Positions 9,156 to 18,493 of a DNA stretch of 58,562 nucleotides are shown piece by piece. The DNA lies in contig NZ_KB893053.1 in NCBI RefSeq assembly GCF_000373985.1, forward strand, positions 1-58,562. The letters run 5' to 3'. Origin of the DNA: Desulfobacter curvatus DSM 3379. GTDB lineage: Bacteria > Desulfobacterota > Desulfobacteria > Desulfobacterales > Desulfobacteraceae. The notes under the pieces are model-generated. The model made no database searches. It worked only from the letters and a program-made list of their open reading frames with translations, and was not told where the DNA came from. The translations under genes and the position numbers were made by a program. Positions within the stretch are counted from its first letter, which is position 1; every line of letters begins with the position of its first letter.

Positions 9156-10232
9156 TTATAAATTATCTTCGATCATGGATAAAAACTGTGACATGGCCGT
9201 TACTTCATCTAACGGTGCAATGCTCCGGCGAATATTCACCATACCCTCATACTCGTCAGGTTCCATCAGCAAATCTTCTTTCCGGGTTCCGGATTTGTTG
9301 ATATTAATGGCTGGCCAGATTCTCTGTTCGGCGCACTCCCTGGACAGGTAAAGATCCATATTGCCGGTGCCTTTAAATTCCTGGAAAATCACATCATCCA
9401 TACGGCTGCCGGTCTCGACCAGAATCGTAGCAATGATTGTAAGGGAACCGCCGTTCTCAAGCTTGCGGGCACCCCCGAAAATTTTTCTGGGAAACTCCAT
9501 GGCATTGGCGCCAAGTCCACCACTCATGGTTTTACCATAGGAATCGGTGTCAATATTAAACGCCCTGGTCATCCGGGTTAAAGAGTCGATGAAAACCACG
9601 GCATCCTGGCCGATTTCCGTACATCTGATGGCCGTGTGCATCGCAAGTCGCGTCATCCTCATGTGCTGACCAATTTGCTGGTCAGCAGAGGAATAGAGTA
9701 CATGGGCATCGGTCAGTCCTCTTTGGAAATCGGTAACTTCCTCAGGCCGCTCATCCACAAGCAGGACAAAGACTTTGGCATCAGGATGGTTGAGGACCAC
9801 GGAATTGGCCATGTGCCTTAAAATTGTTGTTTTTCCGGACTTTGGCGGTGCGATGATCAACCCACGCTGTCCCATGCCGATTGGAACAATCAGATCTAAC
9901 GCTTTTCCCGTTACGTCATCAGGTCCCTGGGTAAGATGATACCTTTCAAAGGGGTTGATGCTGACCTGCTCCTGGAGCATTGGCGTTCTTATGAACTCGT
10001 CAAAGGGAAGATTGTTAATGGTCTCAATACGTATAAGGGCAACGTTTACATTCTGCGGGCTCTTTTTTTCTCCATAGCCTTGAATAAAACTGCCTTCCCT
10101 AAGGTTGAGTTTGCGTATCAGGCTGTTGGGTACATAGGGATTTTCAGGCTTGGGATTGAAATTTTCTTCTATATTCCTTAGAAAACCAAACCCCTTGTCC
10201 ATGATTTCCAGATATCCCTGAACAGGTTCCAT
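9156..10232 (-). CDS. rho: Transcription termination factor Rho (short form)
   Basis: A 358-residue hexameric RNA helicase-translocase that ends untranslated transcripts. It has the cold-shock-like RNA-binding fold from residue 5 (GYLEIMDKGFGFLRN), Walker A APPKSGKT (128-135), and the DERPEEV and Q/R-loop regions. TAGGAG precedes the ATG, so the start is well supported. The protein is about 60 residues shorter than E. coli Rho: the N-terminal helix bundle is absent and the protein starts directly at the OB fold. It is convergent with lon. Confidence 0.95.
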   Translation of the reverse strand: MEPVQGYLEIMDKGFGFLRNIEENFNPKPENPYVPNSLIRKLNLREGSFIQGYGEKKSPQNVNVALIRIETINNLPFDEFIRTPMLQEQVSINPFERYHLTQGPDDVTGKALDLIVPIGMGQRGLIIAPPKSGKTTILRHMANSVVLNHPDAKVFVLLVDERPEEVTDFQRGLTDAHVLYSSADQQIGQHMRMTRLAMHTAIRCTEIGQDAVVFIDSLTRMTRAFNIDTDSYGKTMSGGLGANAMEFPRKIFGGARKLENGGSLTIIATILVETGSRMDDVIFQEFKGTGNMDLYLSRECAEQRIWPAININKSGTRKEDLLMEPDEYEGMVNIRRSIAPLDEVTAMSQFLSMIEDNL

Positions 10233-10481
10233 TATCGACTCCTAAATTATACTTTTGCTGCTGACATTATAAATCAAGGACTTTATACGTGCGATATCCC
10301 TTGTCTGATTTTGATTGTTGTCAGGAAAAAAGGTGATAAGATTTTGCATTAAATTATTCTATAATGTTTACATATTAATGGAACAGCATAACAATGTCCC
10401 CATAATATTGCAAGGATTTGATTAAATATTAGGCGGATGCTCAAACAAAATAAAAGAATACAAAAAAAAGAACAATTTTGC

Positions 10482-10510
10482 TTGACACCCATATTTGGAC
10501 TTGGTATATA
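10482..10510 (+). promoter_or_regulatory. Promoter of the tRNA-Val/tRNA-Asp unit
   Basis: TTGACA (10482-10487), a 17-base spacer and TATATA (10505-10510) lie 12 bases before tRNA-Val. This is a near-consensus sigma70 promoter, as expected for a stable RNA unit. The rest of the rho-tRNA gap (10233-10481) is AT-rich and contains no gene I can support; it must hold the rho promoter. Confidence 0.75.
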
Positions 10511-10522
10511 TGCTGCCGTTTC

Positions 10523-10598
10523 GGGCGATTAACTCAGCTGGGAGAGTGCAAGCCTTACAAGCTTGAAGTCGCAGGTTCGATCCCTGCATCGCCCACCA
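10523..10598 (+). tRNA. tRNA-Val(UAC)
   Basis: The acceptor GGGCGAT pairs with ATCGCCC, the anticodon stem CAAGC/GCTTG holds loop CTTACAA (anticodon TAC), the T-arm is normal and CCA is encoded. It is 19 bases before tRNA-Asp. Confidence 0.97.
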
Positions 10599-10617
10599 AA
10601 ACGAAGAAGTAAACTAC

Positions 10618-10694
10618 GGGGGTGTAGTTCAGTTGGTTAGAACGCTAGCCTGTCACGCTAGAGGCCGCGAGTTCGAGTCTCGTCACTCCCGCCA
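10618..10694 (+). tRNA. tRNA-Asp(GUC)
   Basis: The acceptor GGGGGTG pairs with CACTCCC (one G-U), the anticodon stem CTAGC/GCTAG holds loop CTGTCAC (anticodon GTC), G is the discriminator and CCA is encoded. It shares a promoter and terminator with tRNA-Val(UAC). Confidence 0.97.
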
Positions 10695-10703
10695 CAATAA
10701 AAG

Positions 10704-10740
10704 AAGGGCTTTTGAGGATACTCAAAAGCCCTTTTGCTTT
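10704..10740 (+). terminator. Terminator of the tRNA unit
   Basis: AAGGGCTTTTGAG (10704-10716) pairs perfectly with CTCAAAAGCCCTT (10721-10733) around loop GATA, and is followed by TTTTGCTTTT. Confidence 0.9.
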
Positions 10741-10760
10741 TGGGCCAGTCAAAAAAAGAC

Positions 10761-10799
10761 AAAAAAAACGGCCATGGAGTAAAAGACGCTCAATGGCCG
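10761..10799 (-). terminator. Terminator of leuB
   Basis: On the minus strand CGGCCAT pairs with ATGGCCG around a 17-base loop (10769-10799), followed by eight T. It lies 28 bases after the leuB stop. Confidence 0.8.
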
Positions 10800-10826
10800 G
10801 GACGTGCAGGTTTCAATAATGAGGCG

Positions 10827-11918
10827 TCAAGTTCTGCTGATATTGGTCAGCGCATTGATAATCTCAGTTCCCATCTCTTCAGTATTTACAGCATTCTCTT
10901 TTTTATCTGTCAAATCTGCAGTGAGAATTCCCTGATCAAGAACATTGGAAATTGCGGTTTCAATGGCATCAGCGGCCTGGGTTTGCCCAAAGGTGTATTT
11001 CAGCATCATGGCTGTGGACAGGATCTGGGCAATGGGATTGGCGATGCCTTTGCCCGCAATATCAGGGGCCGAGCCGCCGGCCGGCTCATAAAGGCCGAAT
11101 TTTTTTTCATTCAAACTTGCCGAAGACAGTAACCCCATTGATCCGGTAATCATGGCGCATTCGTCGGATATAATATCCCCAAACATATTTCCGCACAAAA
11201 GCACATCAAATTGCTGGGGGTTTCGAATAAGCTGCATGGCTGCATTATCAACATATATATGGTTCAAAGTGACATCAGGATATGATTTGGCGACGTCTAT
11301 GACCACTTCCCGCCACAGAACCATAGAGGTCAGCACATTGGCCTTGTCCACAGATGATACAATACTGCGCCTTTTCCTGGCAGCCTCAAACGCCATTTTG
11401 GCAATCCGCTCAATTTCGAATCTGGAATAGACCATGGTATCAAATGCAGTTTCATCAGGGCCACTGCCCCTTTTGCCCCTGGGTTTTCCAAAATAGAGTC
11501 CGCCGGTCAGCTCCCTGACACATAAGATGTCAAATCCGTTTTTTATGATTTCCGGTTTCAGGGGAGATGCCGATGCCAGAGAGGGAAACACTTTGGAGGG
11601 CCTTAGGTTGCAATATAAACCAAAGTGTTTGCGCAACGTCAGAAGTGAAGCACGTTCAGGCTGTTCCTCGGGTGGCAGGTGTTCCCATTTCGGACCGCCA
11701 ACGGAACCAAACAAAATGGCATCTTTTTGTTCGCACAATGCCAATGTTGAGTCCGGCAGGGCTTTACCATGATTATCAATGCCTGCACCGCCCACATCTG
11801 CGTATTCATAGGATAGTTCAAAACCAAAAAGATCCGAAGCCTTGTCAAGCACCCTGATTGCCTGCGCCATGACCTCCGGACCAATACCGTCACCGGCAAG
11901 TACAGCAATACTGTTCAA
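10827..11918 (-). CDS. leuB: 3-isopropylmalate dehydrogenase
   Basis: A 363-residue NAD-dependent beta-decarboxylating dehydrogenase that converts 3-isopropylmalate to 2-oxoisocaproate in leucine synthesis. Visible family signatures are LAGDGIGPEV at residues 7-16, RELTGGLYFGKPRG, the metal-binding region around NMFGDIISDE, and the NAD-binding EPAGGSAPDIAGKG. The start is TTG with GGAGG eight bases upstream. It stands alone on the minus strand with its own terminator; leuACD are not in the window. The family length is normal. Confidence 0.95.
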   Translation of the reverse strand: MNSIAVLAGDGIGPEVMAQAIRVLDKASDLFGFELSYEYADVGGAGIDNHGKALPDSTLALCEQKDAILFGSVGGPKWEHLPPEEQPERASLLTLRKHFGLYCNLRPSKVFPSLASASPLKPEIIKNGFDILCVRELTGGLYFGKPRGKRGSGPDETAFDTMVYSRFEIERIAKMAFEAARKRRSIVSSVDKANVLTSMVLWREVVIDVAKSYPDVTLNHIYVDNAAMQLIRNPQQFDVLLCGNMFGDIISDECAMITGSMGLLSSASLNEKKFGLYEPAGGSAPDIAGKGIANPIAQILSTAMMLKYTFGQTQAADAIETAISNVLDQGILTADLTDKKENAVNTEEMGTEIINALTNISRT

Positions 11919-12059
11919 TGTCTTTGCCTCCTGTAAGTTTATAAATAATTAATTTAATTAAGGTATACTGGAATATTTTGAATAAGGCAAGATGCAAGAA
12001 CAACAATTTATGAATAGTATCGAACTTGCTAAATAATTTGGATATTTTGTTAGACGATG

Positions 12060-12078
12060 TCATCCCATGGCGGTTATT
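12060..12078 (+). repeat. CCCATGGC motif, partial copy upstream of pepA
   Basis: TCATCCCATGGCGGTTATT matches 17 of 19 positions of the right part of copy A (4684-4702). The left stem arm is not evident here. It lies about 90 bases before pepA, in the same orientation as copy A before clpP. The rest of the leuB-pepA gap (11919-12157) shows no gene. Confidence 0.45.
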
Positions 12079-12166
12079 CTTTGAATTCTTTTACCTGACC
12101 CGGGTTTTATGTTAAATTCCCATAGATTTTAAATTTCCAAACAACCGGTAAAAAAAGGTGCCCCCC

Positions 12167-13708
12167 ATGAAAAAAGACCGTATCACCACTATCACCAAAG
12201 CTGCCGAAACAATTAAAACTGATCTTCTGGTTTATTTTGCCGTGGAGGCAAAGGGTAAAATGCCTGCATGCGATGCCGCTGTAAAACCCCAGGTTAAAAA
12301 TGCGTTTGAGTTGAAAGATTTCTCCGGCAAGGCCGCAGAACAGATATTATTTTATCCGCCGGACCAGTCAAAAATTTCTGCTGTCCGGGTTCTGGTTTTA
12401 GGAACAGGACCTGTGAACAAAGAAAAGGATGAAGGAGTTGCCCTGGACATGCTTCGGGAGGCGGGCGGACAGGTTGCCAAGGTGTGTGCATCGGTCAAGG
12501 CTAAAGATGTTGTGATCTGTCTGCCGACCCCAAAACATCTGTCTTTGGCCCTGGATGATCCGGAAATCTGTGCGGGCGCACTGGCCGAAGGCGTCATCCT
12601 TGGAGATTACCGGTTTGAAAAATATAAAGAAAATACCAAGAAAAAAACCGATTACCCTGGGCTTGGTGCGATAAAATTTGTATGCCAAGATAATCTTAAA
12701 GTCGTACGCCAAGGTGTTGAAAAGGCAAAAAATTCGGCCTTTGCCGCCTGTACGGCGCGTGATATGGCCAATGAGCCGGGCAATCACTGGACCTCTGCCG
12801 ATTTTGCGGCATATGCCAAACAGCTTGCCGCAGACACGGGGCTGGGTTACCGGTGTATAGAAAAAAAGGAGATGGAACAGATGGGCATGGGGGGGATTCT
12901 TGCCGTCAACCAGGGCTCCTATGTACCGGCACGCATAGTGATATTGGAATATTTACCAGAAAACAGAACCGAGACCATCCTGCTTGTGGGTAAGGGGTTG
13001 ACCTTTGATTCCGGAGGGATCAGCATCAAACCGTCTGCGGGCATGGAGGAGATGAAATACGATATGTGCGGAGGTGCGGCGGTGATGTGCGCCATGCAGG
13101 CCGTTGCCCTGGAAAAGCCGGATGTGGGTGTTGTGGCCATTGTTCCTGCCACGGATAATATGTCCGGGTCCAAGGCCATTCATCCCGGCGACATCATCAC
13201 CCACTACAACGGGGTGACAAGTGAAGTGGTCAACACCGATGCCGAAGGCCGCCTTATCCTGGCTGATGCCCTGGCTTGGGGTATTGAAAATTTCAAGCCC
13301 ACATGTGTGCTTGACGCAGCAACCCTGACAGGCGCCGTCATTATCGGACTTGGCCATCATTATACAGGGCTTGTGTCCAACAACGACGCCTTGGTCAAGG
13401 CGGTTGAGGCTGCCGGGAATCTTGCAGGGGAACCTGTCTGGCGCCTGCCCCTGAATAAAAATTATGAAAAACAGATCGAATCCAAGGTGGCGGACATCAA
13501 AAACACCGGCGGAAAACCGGCCGGGACCATAACCGCGGCAGCGTATCTGTCAAATTTTGTGGGTAAAACTCCTTGGGCACATCTGGACATCGCCGGTACG
13601 GCCTGGGCTTTTACAGAAAAAACGTATATTCCCAAAGGCCCTTCGGGAACGGCCACCAGAACATTTATTAATTTGGTGCGAAACTGGAAAACAGGCAAAG
13701 TAAAATAG
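12167..13708 (+). CDS. pepA: Leucyl aminopeptidase (M17 family)
   Basis: A 513-residue two-metal aminopeptidase that removes N-terminal residues from peptides in the cytoplasm. The C-terminal catalytic half has the M17 metal and active-site motifs TFDSGGISIKPSAGM and NTDAEGRLILADAL. I prefer ATG 12167, which has AAAAGG about eight bases upstream, to a GTG at 12158 that would add three residues. The N-terminal third is the variable DNA- or regulator-binding type domain. It is followed 14 bases later by mutY. Some PepA proteins also bind DNA; nothing here shows that. Confidence 0.92.
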   Translation: MKKDRITTITKAAETIKTDLLVYFAVEAKGKMPACDAAVKPQVKNAFELKDFSGKAAEQILFYPPDQSKISAVRVLVLGTGPVNKEKDEGVALDMLREAGGQVAKVCASVKAKDVVICLPTPKHLSLALDDPEICAGALAEGVILGDYRFEKYKENTKKKTDYPGLGAIKFVCQDNLKVVRQGVEKAKNSAFAACTARDMANEPGNHWTSADFAAYAKQLAADTGLGYRCIEKKEMEQMGMGGILAVNQGSYVPARIVILEYLPENRTETILLVGKGLTFDSGGISIKPSAGMEEMKYDMCGGAAVMCAMQAVALEKPDVGVVAIVPATDNMSGSKAIHPGDIITHYNGVTSEVVNTDAEGRLILADALAWGIENFKPTCVLDAATLTGAVIIGLGHHYTGLVSNNDALVKAVEAAGNLAGEPVWRLPLNKNYEKQIESKVADIKNTGGKPAGTITAAAYLSNFVGKTPWAHLDIAGTAWAFTEKTYIPKGPSGTATRTFINLVRNWKTGKVK

Positions 13709-13722
13709 TTCAAACAGCCTTA

Positions 13723-14754
13723 ATGGCCTGGTACCGGGACAATTGCCGGCAACTTCCCTGGCGCAGGGATACATCCATGTACCGGGTATGGGTTTCCGAG
13801 GTGATGCTCCAGCAGACCCAGGTCAAAACTGTGATTCCCTATTATCTCAAGTTCATGGAAACCTGGCCTGATCTTAAAGATCTTGCCGTCGCAGACCTTG
13901 AAACCGTGCTGAAGGCCTGGGAGGGGCTTGGCTATTATGCCAGAGCCAGAAATTTTCACAAGGCTGCCGGGATTGTGGTCTGTGATATGGGGGGTATTAT
14001 TCCGGATGATTACAAGGGCTTTAAAGGTCTTCCGGGTGTGGGGGACTATATTGCCTCGGCTGTACTCTCCATTGCCAGGGCAAAGCCCCATGCCGTGGTG
14101 GACGGCAATGTCAAGCGTGTCCTGGCAAGGCTTTTATGCGTTGATACCCCTGTGAATCACAGCGCGTCCCATAAAGCATATAAGGCCATTGCCGAAAAAT
14201 TTTTGTATGAAAAGGACCCAGGCACATACAACCAGGCCATCATGGAACTTGGCGCTCTGGTATGTACCCCTAAACGCCCGGACTGCGGCGCATGTCCATT
14301 AGCCCGGGAATGTTGTACCTGTAAAAAACAGGTCACGGATCTCTTTCCCCGGCGCATGGAGAAAAAAAAGGTGCCCACCGTTCATATTGCTGTGGGGATT
14401 GTCAGGAAAAATGGAAAGGTTCTGATCACCAGAAGAAAACTTGACGGGCTTTTGGGTGGATTATGGGAATTTCCAGGTGGTAAGGTGGAACCTAAAGAGG
14501 CTGCTGAACAGGCCTGCATCCGTGAGATCCGGGAAGAAACGGGCATTGAGACCGGTAATCTACAGTTTTTGACCCGGGTTTTCCACGCGTATACCCATTT
14601 TAAAATTGAAATGGATGTATTCTTCTGCGATTATATCTCCGGTCAAGTTATTCTCAACGGACCCATTGACCATAAATGGGTCAATGTTGATCAGCTTCAC
14701 CAGTTTCCTTTTCCCCGGGCTAATCTTAAGTTCATGGAATTAATCCGCGTTTGA
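13723..14754 (+). CDS. mutY: Adenine DNA glycosylase MutY
   Basis: A 343-residue base-excision repair enzyme that removes A mispaired with 8-oxoguanine. The catalytic helix is SEVMLQQTQV, the helix-hairpin-helix is LPGVGDYIASAV followed by the catalytic Asp in VVDGNVKRV, and the [4Fe-4S] cluster motif is C181-x6-C188-x2-C191-x5-C197. The C-terminal NUDIX-like domain (about 222-343) has GGKVEPKEAAEQA followed by REIREETGI and reads out 8-oxoG. No clear ribosome site precedes ATG 13723, and the frame stays open upstream, so the N-terminus is uncertain. It probably shares the pepA transcript. Confidence 0.94.
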   Translation: MAWYRDNCRQLPWRRDTSMYRVWVSEVMLQQTQVKTVIPYYLKFMETWPDLKDLAVADLETVLKAWEGLGYYARARNFHKAAGIVVCDMGGIIPDDYKGFKGLPGVGDYIASAVLSIARAKPHAVVDGNVKRVLARLLCVDTPVNHSASHKAYKAIAEKFLYEKDPGTYNQAIMELGALVCTPKRPDCGACPLARECCTCKKQVTDLFPRRMEKKKVPTVHIAVGIVRKNGKVLITRRKLDGLLGGLWEFPGGKVEPKEAAEQACIREIREETGIETGNLQFLTRVFHAYTHFKIEMDVFFCDYISGQVILNGPIDHKWVNVDQLHQFPFPRANLKFMELIRV

Positions 14755-14880
14755 CATTTTCAAAAAAGATCCCGGCAATGCAGATTATTTAATCAATACA
14801 GGTGCTATCATGATGAAATCCGCAACAATTCATGGTAAGGTGGGGCCTTTTTACATATAAATTGAAAGGTTTTGAACCCC

Positions 14881-16608
14881 ATGGGTTATAAAATAATACT
14901 CCAAGACGCCCCGAAAAATTATACCTTTGATCAGGATAAAATCATCTCTCCTTCCGAAACGGTCCGGCGGTTCAGGGAAAAGGCCGCAGCCCTGGATATT
15001 GATATCTTAAGCCGAACCCGGCGCATCGACAACGGCCGCCTGGATATCCCGGTGTTCTTCAGTGAGTGTGGTGCGGATGCACGGCGGGTGACCGGCACCA
15101 ATAAACAGATGGGCAAAGGCGGGACCCCGGAACAGTCCGAGGCCAGTGCGGTCATGGAACTGGTGGAGCGGTTCAGCTTTTTTTCCTTTGCCCAGGATGA
15201 GAAAAACTTTATCCATGCCACGCCTGAGCAGCTTGGGGAAAAGGCCCTGGATTATACCCTGATCACCCAGTCGGTCCATGACGATGAGTCCGAGGCCTTA
15301 AAGGTTAAACCCATATTTGATTCTTTGCCCCTGCAATGGACCAAAGGCTACGACCTGACCAATAAAAAAGAGGTGAATATCCCCTTTAACTGGTTCTATA
15401 TGATCAATGAGTTTAACGGTCCCAGTGCGGGCAACTGCACGGAAGAGGCCTTGACCCAGGGCATCTGCGAACTTGTGGAGCGCCATGTCTGCTCCCGGGT
15501 ATCCCGGGAAAAATTAAAGGTGCCCGGCATCCGCCTGGACTCCTTTAAAGATCCCCTTGTCCGGGAACTTCTTGCCAAATATGACACCCAAGGCATTAAG
15601 GTCTATGCAAGTGATCTCTGTCTTGACACGGGCATTCCCACCATCGCAGTGCTGGCCTGGGACCCGTCCACCTTTCCGGATACAAGCGAGATCGTATGGA
15701 CCGCCGGCACGGCGCCATCCCCGGAAAAGGCCATGGGGCGTGCCCTGACCGAGGTGGCCCAGCTTGCCGGGGACTTTAACTCCGGTTCCAATTACGTGGC
15801 ATCCGGGTTGCCGAAATTTACGGATATAGACGCGGCCAGCTATATCACCCATCCTGAAACCATGGTGGATGCCGCAGATCTGCCGGATTTGTCTGCCGAC
15901 AATATGAAGGTGGAAGTAGAAAGTCTGATCCGGATTCTGGCGGATAAAGGGTTTCATCTGCTCTCCATTTGCACCACCCATCCAGGCCTGGATATTCCCG
16001 CCTTTTACACCATCATGCCGGGGGCCCATTTCAGGGAGCGTGCCGATGAAGCAAGTGTGGGCATGTTTGCCGCCCGTTTGATTACGGAAAATTCCCATCC
16101 CATACTGGCCATTGACCAGCTGGATGAACTGGAAGCGCTCATCCCGGGAAAATACTACACCAGTTTCTACAAAGGATTGATGCTTACCGCCCTGGAAGAG
16201 GGAGCAGATGCCATAACACAGTTCCAAGCCGCCCTTGACCGCGACCCTGCCAGGCGCAATCTGCCTGATATCTGTTCCCATATGGCTGCGGCCCAGAAAG
16301 ATGCCGGGCTGTTGGATCCGGCTATTGAGACATGTCAAACCGGTCTTGATGCCGATCCCCAGCGCCCTGATATCTTGAACACCGCAGGGGCCTGCTGTTT
16401 TATGAAAAAGGATTTTAAAACCGCCATTACCTATTTTGAAAAAGCCCTGGATGTGGACCCAAGCCAGGCGATTAATTATGCCAATATGGGTTCCTGTTAC
16501 CGGGAACTTAAAGAACCGGCAGTTGCCATCAAATTTTATGAAATGGCTTTAAACATAGATCCAACCATTGAATTTGCACGGGATAATATTAAAAAATTAA
16601 AAAAATAG
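14881..16608 (+). CDS. YcaO-domain protein with C-terminal TPR repeats
   Basis: A 575-residue protein. Residues about 40-400 form a YcaO domain: TGTNKQMGKG (71-80) followed by the Glu-rich nucleotide and Mg site around EQSEASAVMELVER (84-97). YcaO enzymes use ATP to activate peptide backbone amides, forming azolines, thioamides or amidines; E. coli YcaO instead supports S12 methylthiolation. Residues about 430-575 carry about three TPR repeats (DPARRN, DPSQAINYANMGSCY, DPTIEFARDN), likely for partner binding. I prefer ATG 14881 over the TTG at 14872, which is too close to AAAGG. It heads an operon with a CoA-transferase/GNAT fusion six bases downstream. No TfuA and no obvious precursor peptide lie next to it. 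Confidence 0.88.
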   Translation: MGYKIILQDAPKNYTFDQDKIISPSETVRRFREKAAALDIDILSRTRRIDNGRLDIPVFFSECGADARRVTGTNKQMGKGGTPEQSEASAVMELVERFSFFSFAQDEKNFIHATPEQLGEKALDYTLITQSVHDDESEALKVKPIFDSLPLQWTKGYDLTNKKEVNIPFNWFYMINEFNGPSAGNCTEEALTQGICELVERHVCSRVSREKLKVPGIRLDSFKDPLVRELLAKYDTQGIKVYASDLCLDTGIPTIAVLAWDPSTFPDTSEIVWTAGTAPSPEKAMGRALTEVAQLAGDFNSGSNYVASGLPKFTDIDAASYITHPETMVDAADLPDLSADNMKVEVESLIRILADKGFHLLSICTTHPGLDIPAFYTIMPGAHFRERADEASVGMFAARLITENSHPILAIDQLDELEALIPGKYYTSFYKGLMLTALEEGADAITQFQAALDRDPARRNLPDICSHMAAAQKDAGLLDPAIETCQTGLDADPQRPDILNTAGACCFMKKDFKTAITYFEKALDVDPSQAINYANMGSCYRELKEPAVAIKFYEMALNIDPTIEFARDNIKKLKK

Positions 16609-16614
16609 GGCGCT

Positions 16615-18483
16615 ATGTTCAGGAAAAAAAGACCTGCCTGGAAAACACGTTGTGTGTCCACGGATAAAGTGCTGTCCAAAATTGCGCCGGGCATGCACAT
16701 TTTTATCGGTACGGGAACCGCCGAACCCAGAACCCTTGTGAATGCGCTCATGTGCGCCGAAGGCTACAATCTGGAGGATCTGACCCTGATCCAGTTGGTC
16801 AGTTTCGGAGATGCCGTGTCTTACAACGCCTTGGAATCCCACCGGTACCGTTTAAAAACCTTTTTTTCGGGTTGGGTGTCGGCCCAGGCCATCACCGCAG
16901 GCCGGGTGGATCTGATTCCGGCGCGGTTCTCCAAAGTCCCTTTGCTCATGAGGGACGGCCTGATACCCATTGATGTGGCGTTTCTCCAGATCACCCCACC
17001 TAATGAAAACGGCTATTGCAGCTTTGGTCTTGGTGTGGATGTGGCAAGAAGGGTGATGAAGCAGGCCGGTTTTGTGGTGGCTGAGATTAATGAAAACATT
17101 CCCTTTACCCTGGGGGACACCTTTGTCCATATAGATGAATTTCATATGCTGGTCCAAGCCCAGGTCCCGCCCTTTTATGTCCCAAGATACCCCGTAAACA
17201 ATGTGTTTGACAAAATCGCCGAAAATGCCGCCTCGGTGATTGAAGACGGATCATGCATTGCCTTTAGTTACGGCCCCATTTACGAGGCCCTGGCCCGGCA
17301 CCTGGCAAAGAAAAAAAATTTGGGCATTCATACCCCGTTTTTCACGGATGCGCTCATGGAACTTGCCGAAAGCGGGGCAGTCACTAACCGGGAAAAGGGT
17401 ATGTTTCTGGGCCGGTCTTTGACCACCTATGCTCTGGGCTCCCAAAAGCTGATGGCATGGCTCGACAAAAATCCCATGGTGGAGTTCCAGGGCATTGACA
17501 AGATATTCGACCCGTTGCAGATCGGGCGTAACAAAAAATTTGTCATGGTTCTTCCGGTACGGCGGGTGGCCCTGTCCGGCCGGGTGGCCATTTACGCCAA
17601 GTCTGCCAATATTTCCGCAGATCCGGGCCAGATTGCCGATATCCTCAATGGCGCGGAACTCTCCCGGGGCGGATACAATATTGTGGCCCTCCCCAGCCGG
17701 AACAAGGGCGGAGAACCCAATATCCGTCTGTTTATAGATGATATCCCGGACCAGCTTAGTTTTCCGGAATGTATTGACCTTGTGGTCACAGAATACGGAG
17801 TGGCCCACATCAGGGGCAGAAGCCTGCGGGAACGGGCCCAGGCCCTGATCGAGATCGCCCACCCCGAAGACCGGCCCGGCCTTGTAGAGGGTGGTAAAAA
17901 AGAAAACCTGCTCTATCCTGACCAGATGTTCATTGCCGACTCCGCCCGTTTTTATCCCAAGGAGATCGAAACCACCCAGACGTTCAAAAATAATCTGCAG
18001 GTCCGGTTCAGGGCCATCAAGCCATCGGATGAAGAGCAGATGCGCAGACTGTTTTACCGGTTTTCCGATGACGCCATATACTACCGCTATTTTGCACCCA
18101 TCAAAGCCATGCCCCACGCCAAAATGCAGGCCTATGTGAACGTGGATTACAGGGAGGTACTCTCCGTGGTGGGCCTTGTGGGCGAACCCGGCAACCAGAC
18201 CATCATTGCCGAGGCAAGAATTGCCAAGCATCCAGACAAACCGTTCATGGACATCGCTTTTGTCGTGGACGAGGCATACCAGGGCTTGGGCATTGCCTCT
18301 TTTCTGTTTAAAATGCTCACCCGCCTGGCAAAGGAGCGTGGGGCCGTGAAAATAACCGCAGATGTCCTCTCCTCCAACCGGGCCATGCTCAAGGTATTTG
18401 AAAAAGGCGAATATCCGCTGACGGCCAAACTTGACGGTGGGGCTTACGCCATCAGTATAGATTTGACAAAACCCAACCGCTGA
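16615..18483 (+). CDS. CoA-transferase-like/GNAT fusion protein
   Basis: A 622-residue fusion. Residues about 10-440 match the acetyl-CoA hydrolase/4-hydroxybutyrate CoA-transferase family (TLGDTFVHIDEF, VTEYGVAHIRGRSLRERA, IEIAHPEDR). Residues about 464-620 form a GNAT acetyltransferase (VRFRAIKPSDEEQMRRLF, acetyl-CoA loop in DEAYQGLGIASFLF). Two family hallmarks look altered: the segment that should hold the catalytic Glu reads GIHTPFFTD (Pro241 where Glu is expected), and the GxGGQ loop reads ADPGQ. The first domain may therefore bind CoA or acyl-CoA without classic transfer. The GNAT part looks intact. It lies between YcaO-TPR and an oxidoreductase in one operon. Confidence 0.85.
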   Translation: MFRKKRPAWKTRCVSTDKVLSKIAPGMHIFIGTGTAEPRTLVNALMCAEGYNLEDLTLIQLVSFGDAVSYNALESHRYRLKTFFSGWVSAQAITAGRVDLIPARFSKVPLLMRDGLIPIDVAFLQITPPNENGYCSFGLGVDVARRVMKQAGFVVAEINENIPFTLGDTFVHIDEFHMLVQAQVPPFYVPRYPVNNVFDKIAENAASVIEDGSCIAFSYGPIYEALARHLAKKKNLGIHTPFFTDALMELAESGAVTNREKGMFLGRSLTTYALGSQKLMAWLDKNPMVEFQGIDKIFDPLQIGRNKKFVMVLPVRRVALSGRVAIYAKSANISADPGQIADILNGAELSRGGYNIVALPSRNKGGEPNIRLFIDDIPDQLSFPECIDLVVTEYGVAHIRGRSLRERAQALIEIAHPEDRPGLVEGGKKENLLYPDQMFIADSARFYPKEIETTQTFKNNLQVRFRAIKPSDEEQMRRLFYRFSDDAIYYRYFAPIKAMPHAKMQAYVNVDYREVLSVVGLVGEPGNQTIIAEARIAKHPDKPFMDIAFVVDEAYQGLGIASFLFKMLTRLAKERGAVKITADVLSSNRAMLKVFEKGEYPLTAKLDGGAYAISIDLTKPNR

Positions 18484-18493
18484 AGGAGAAAAA

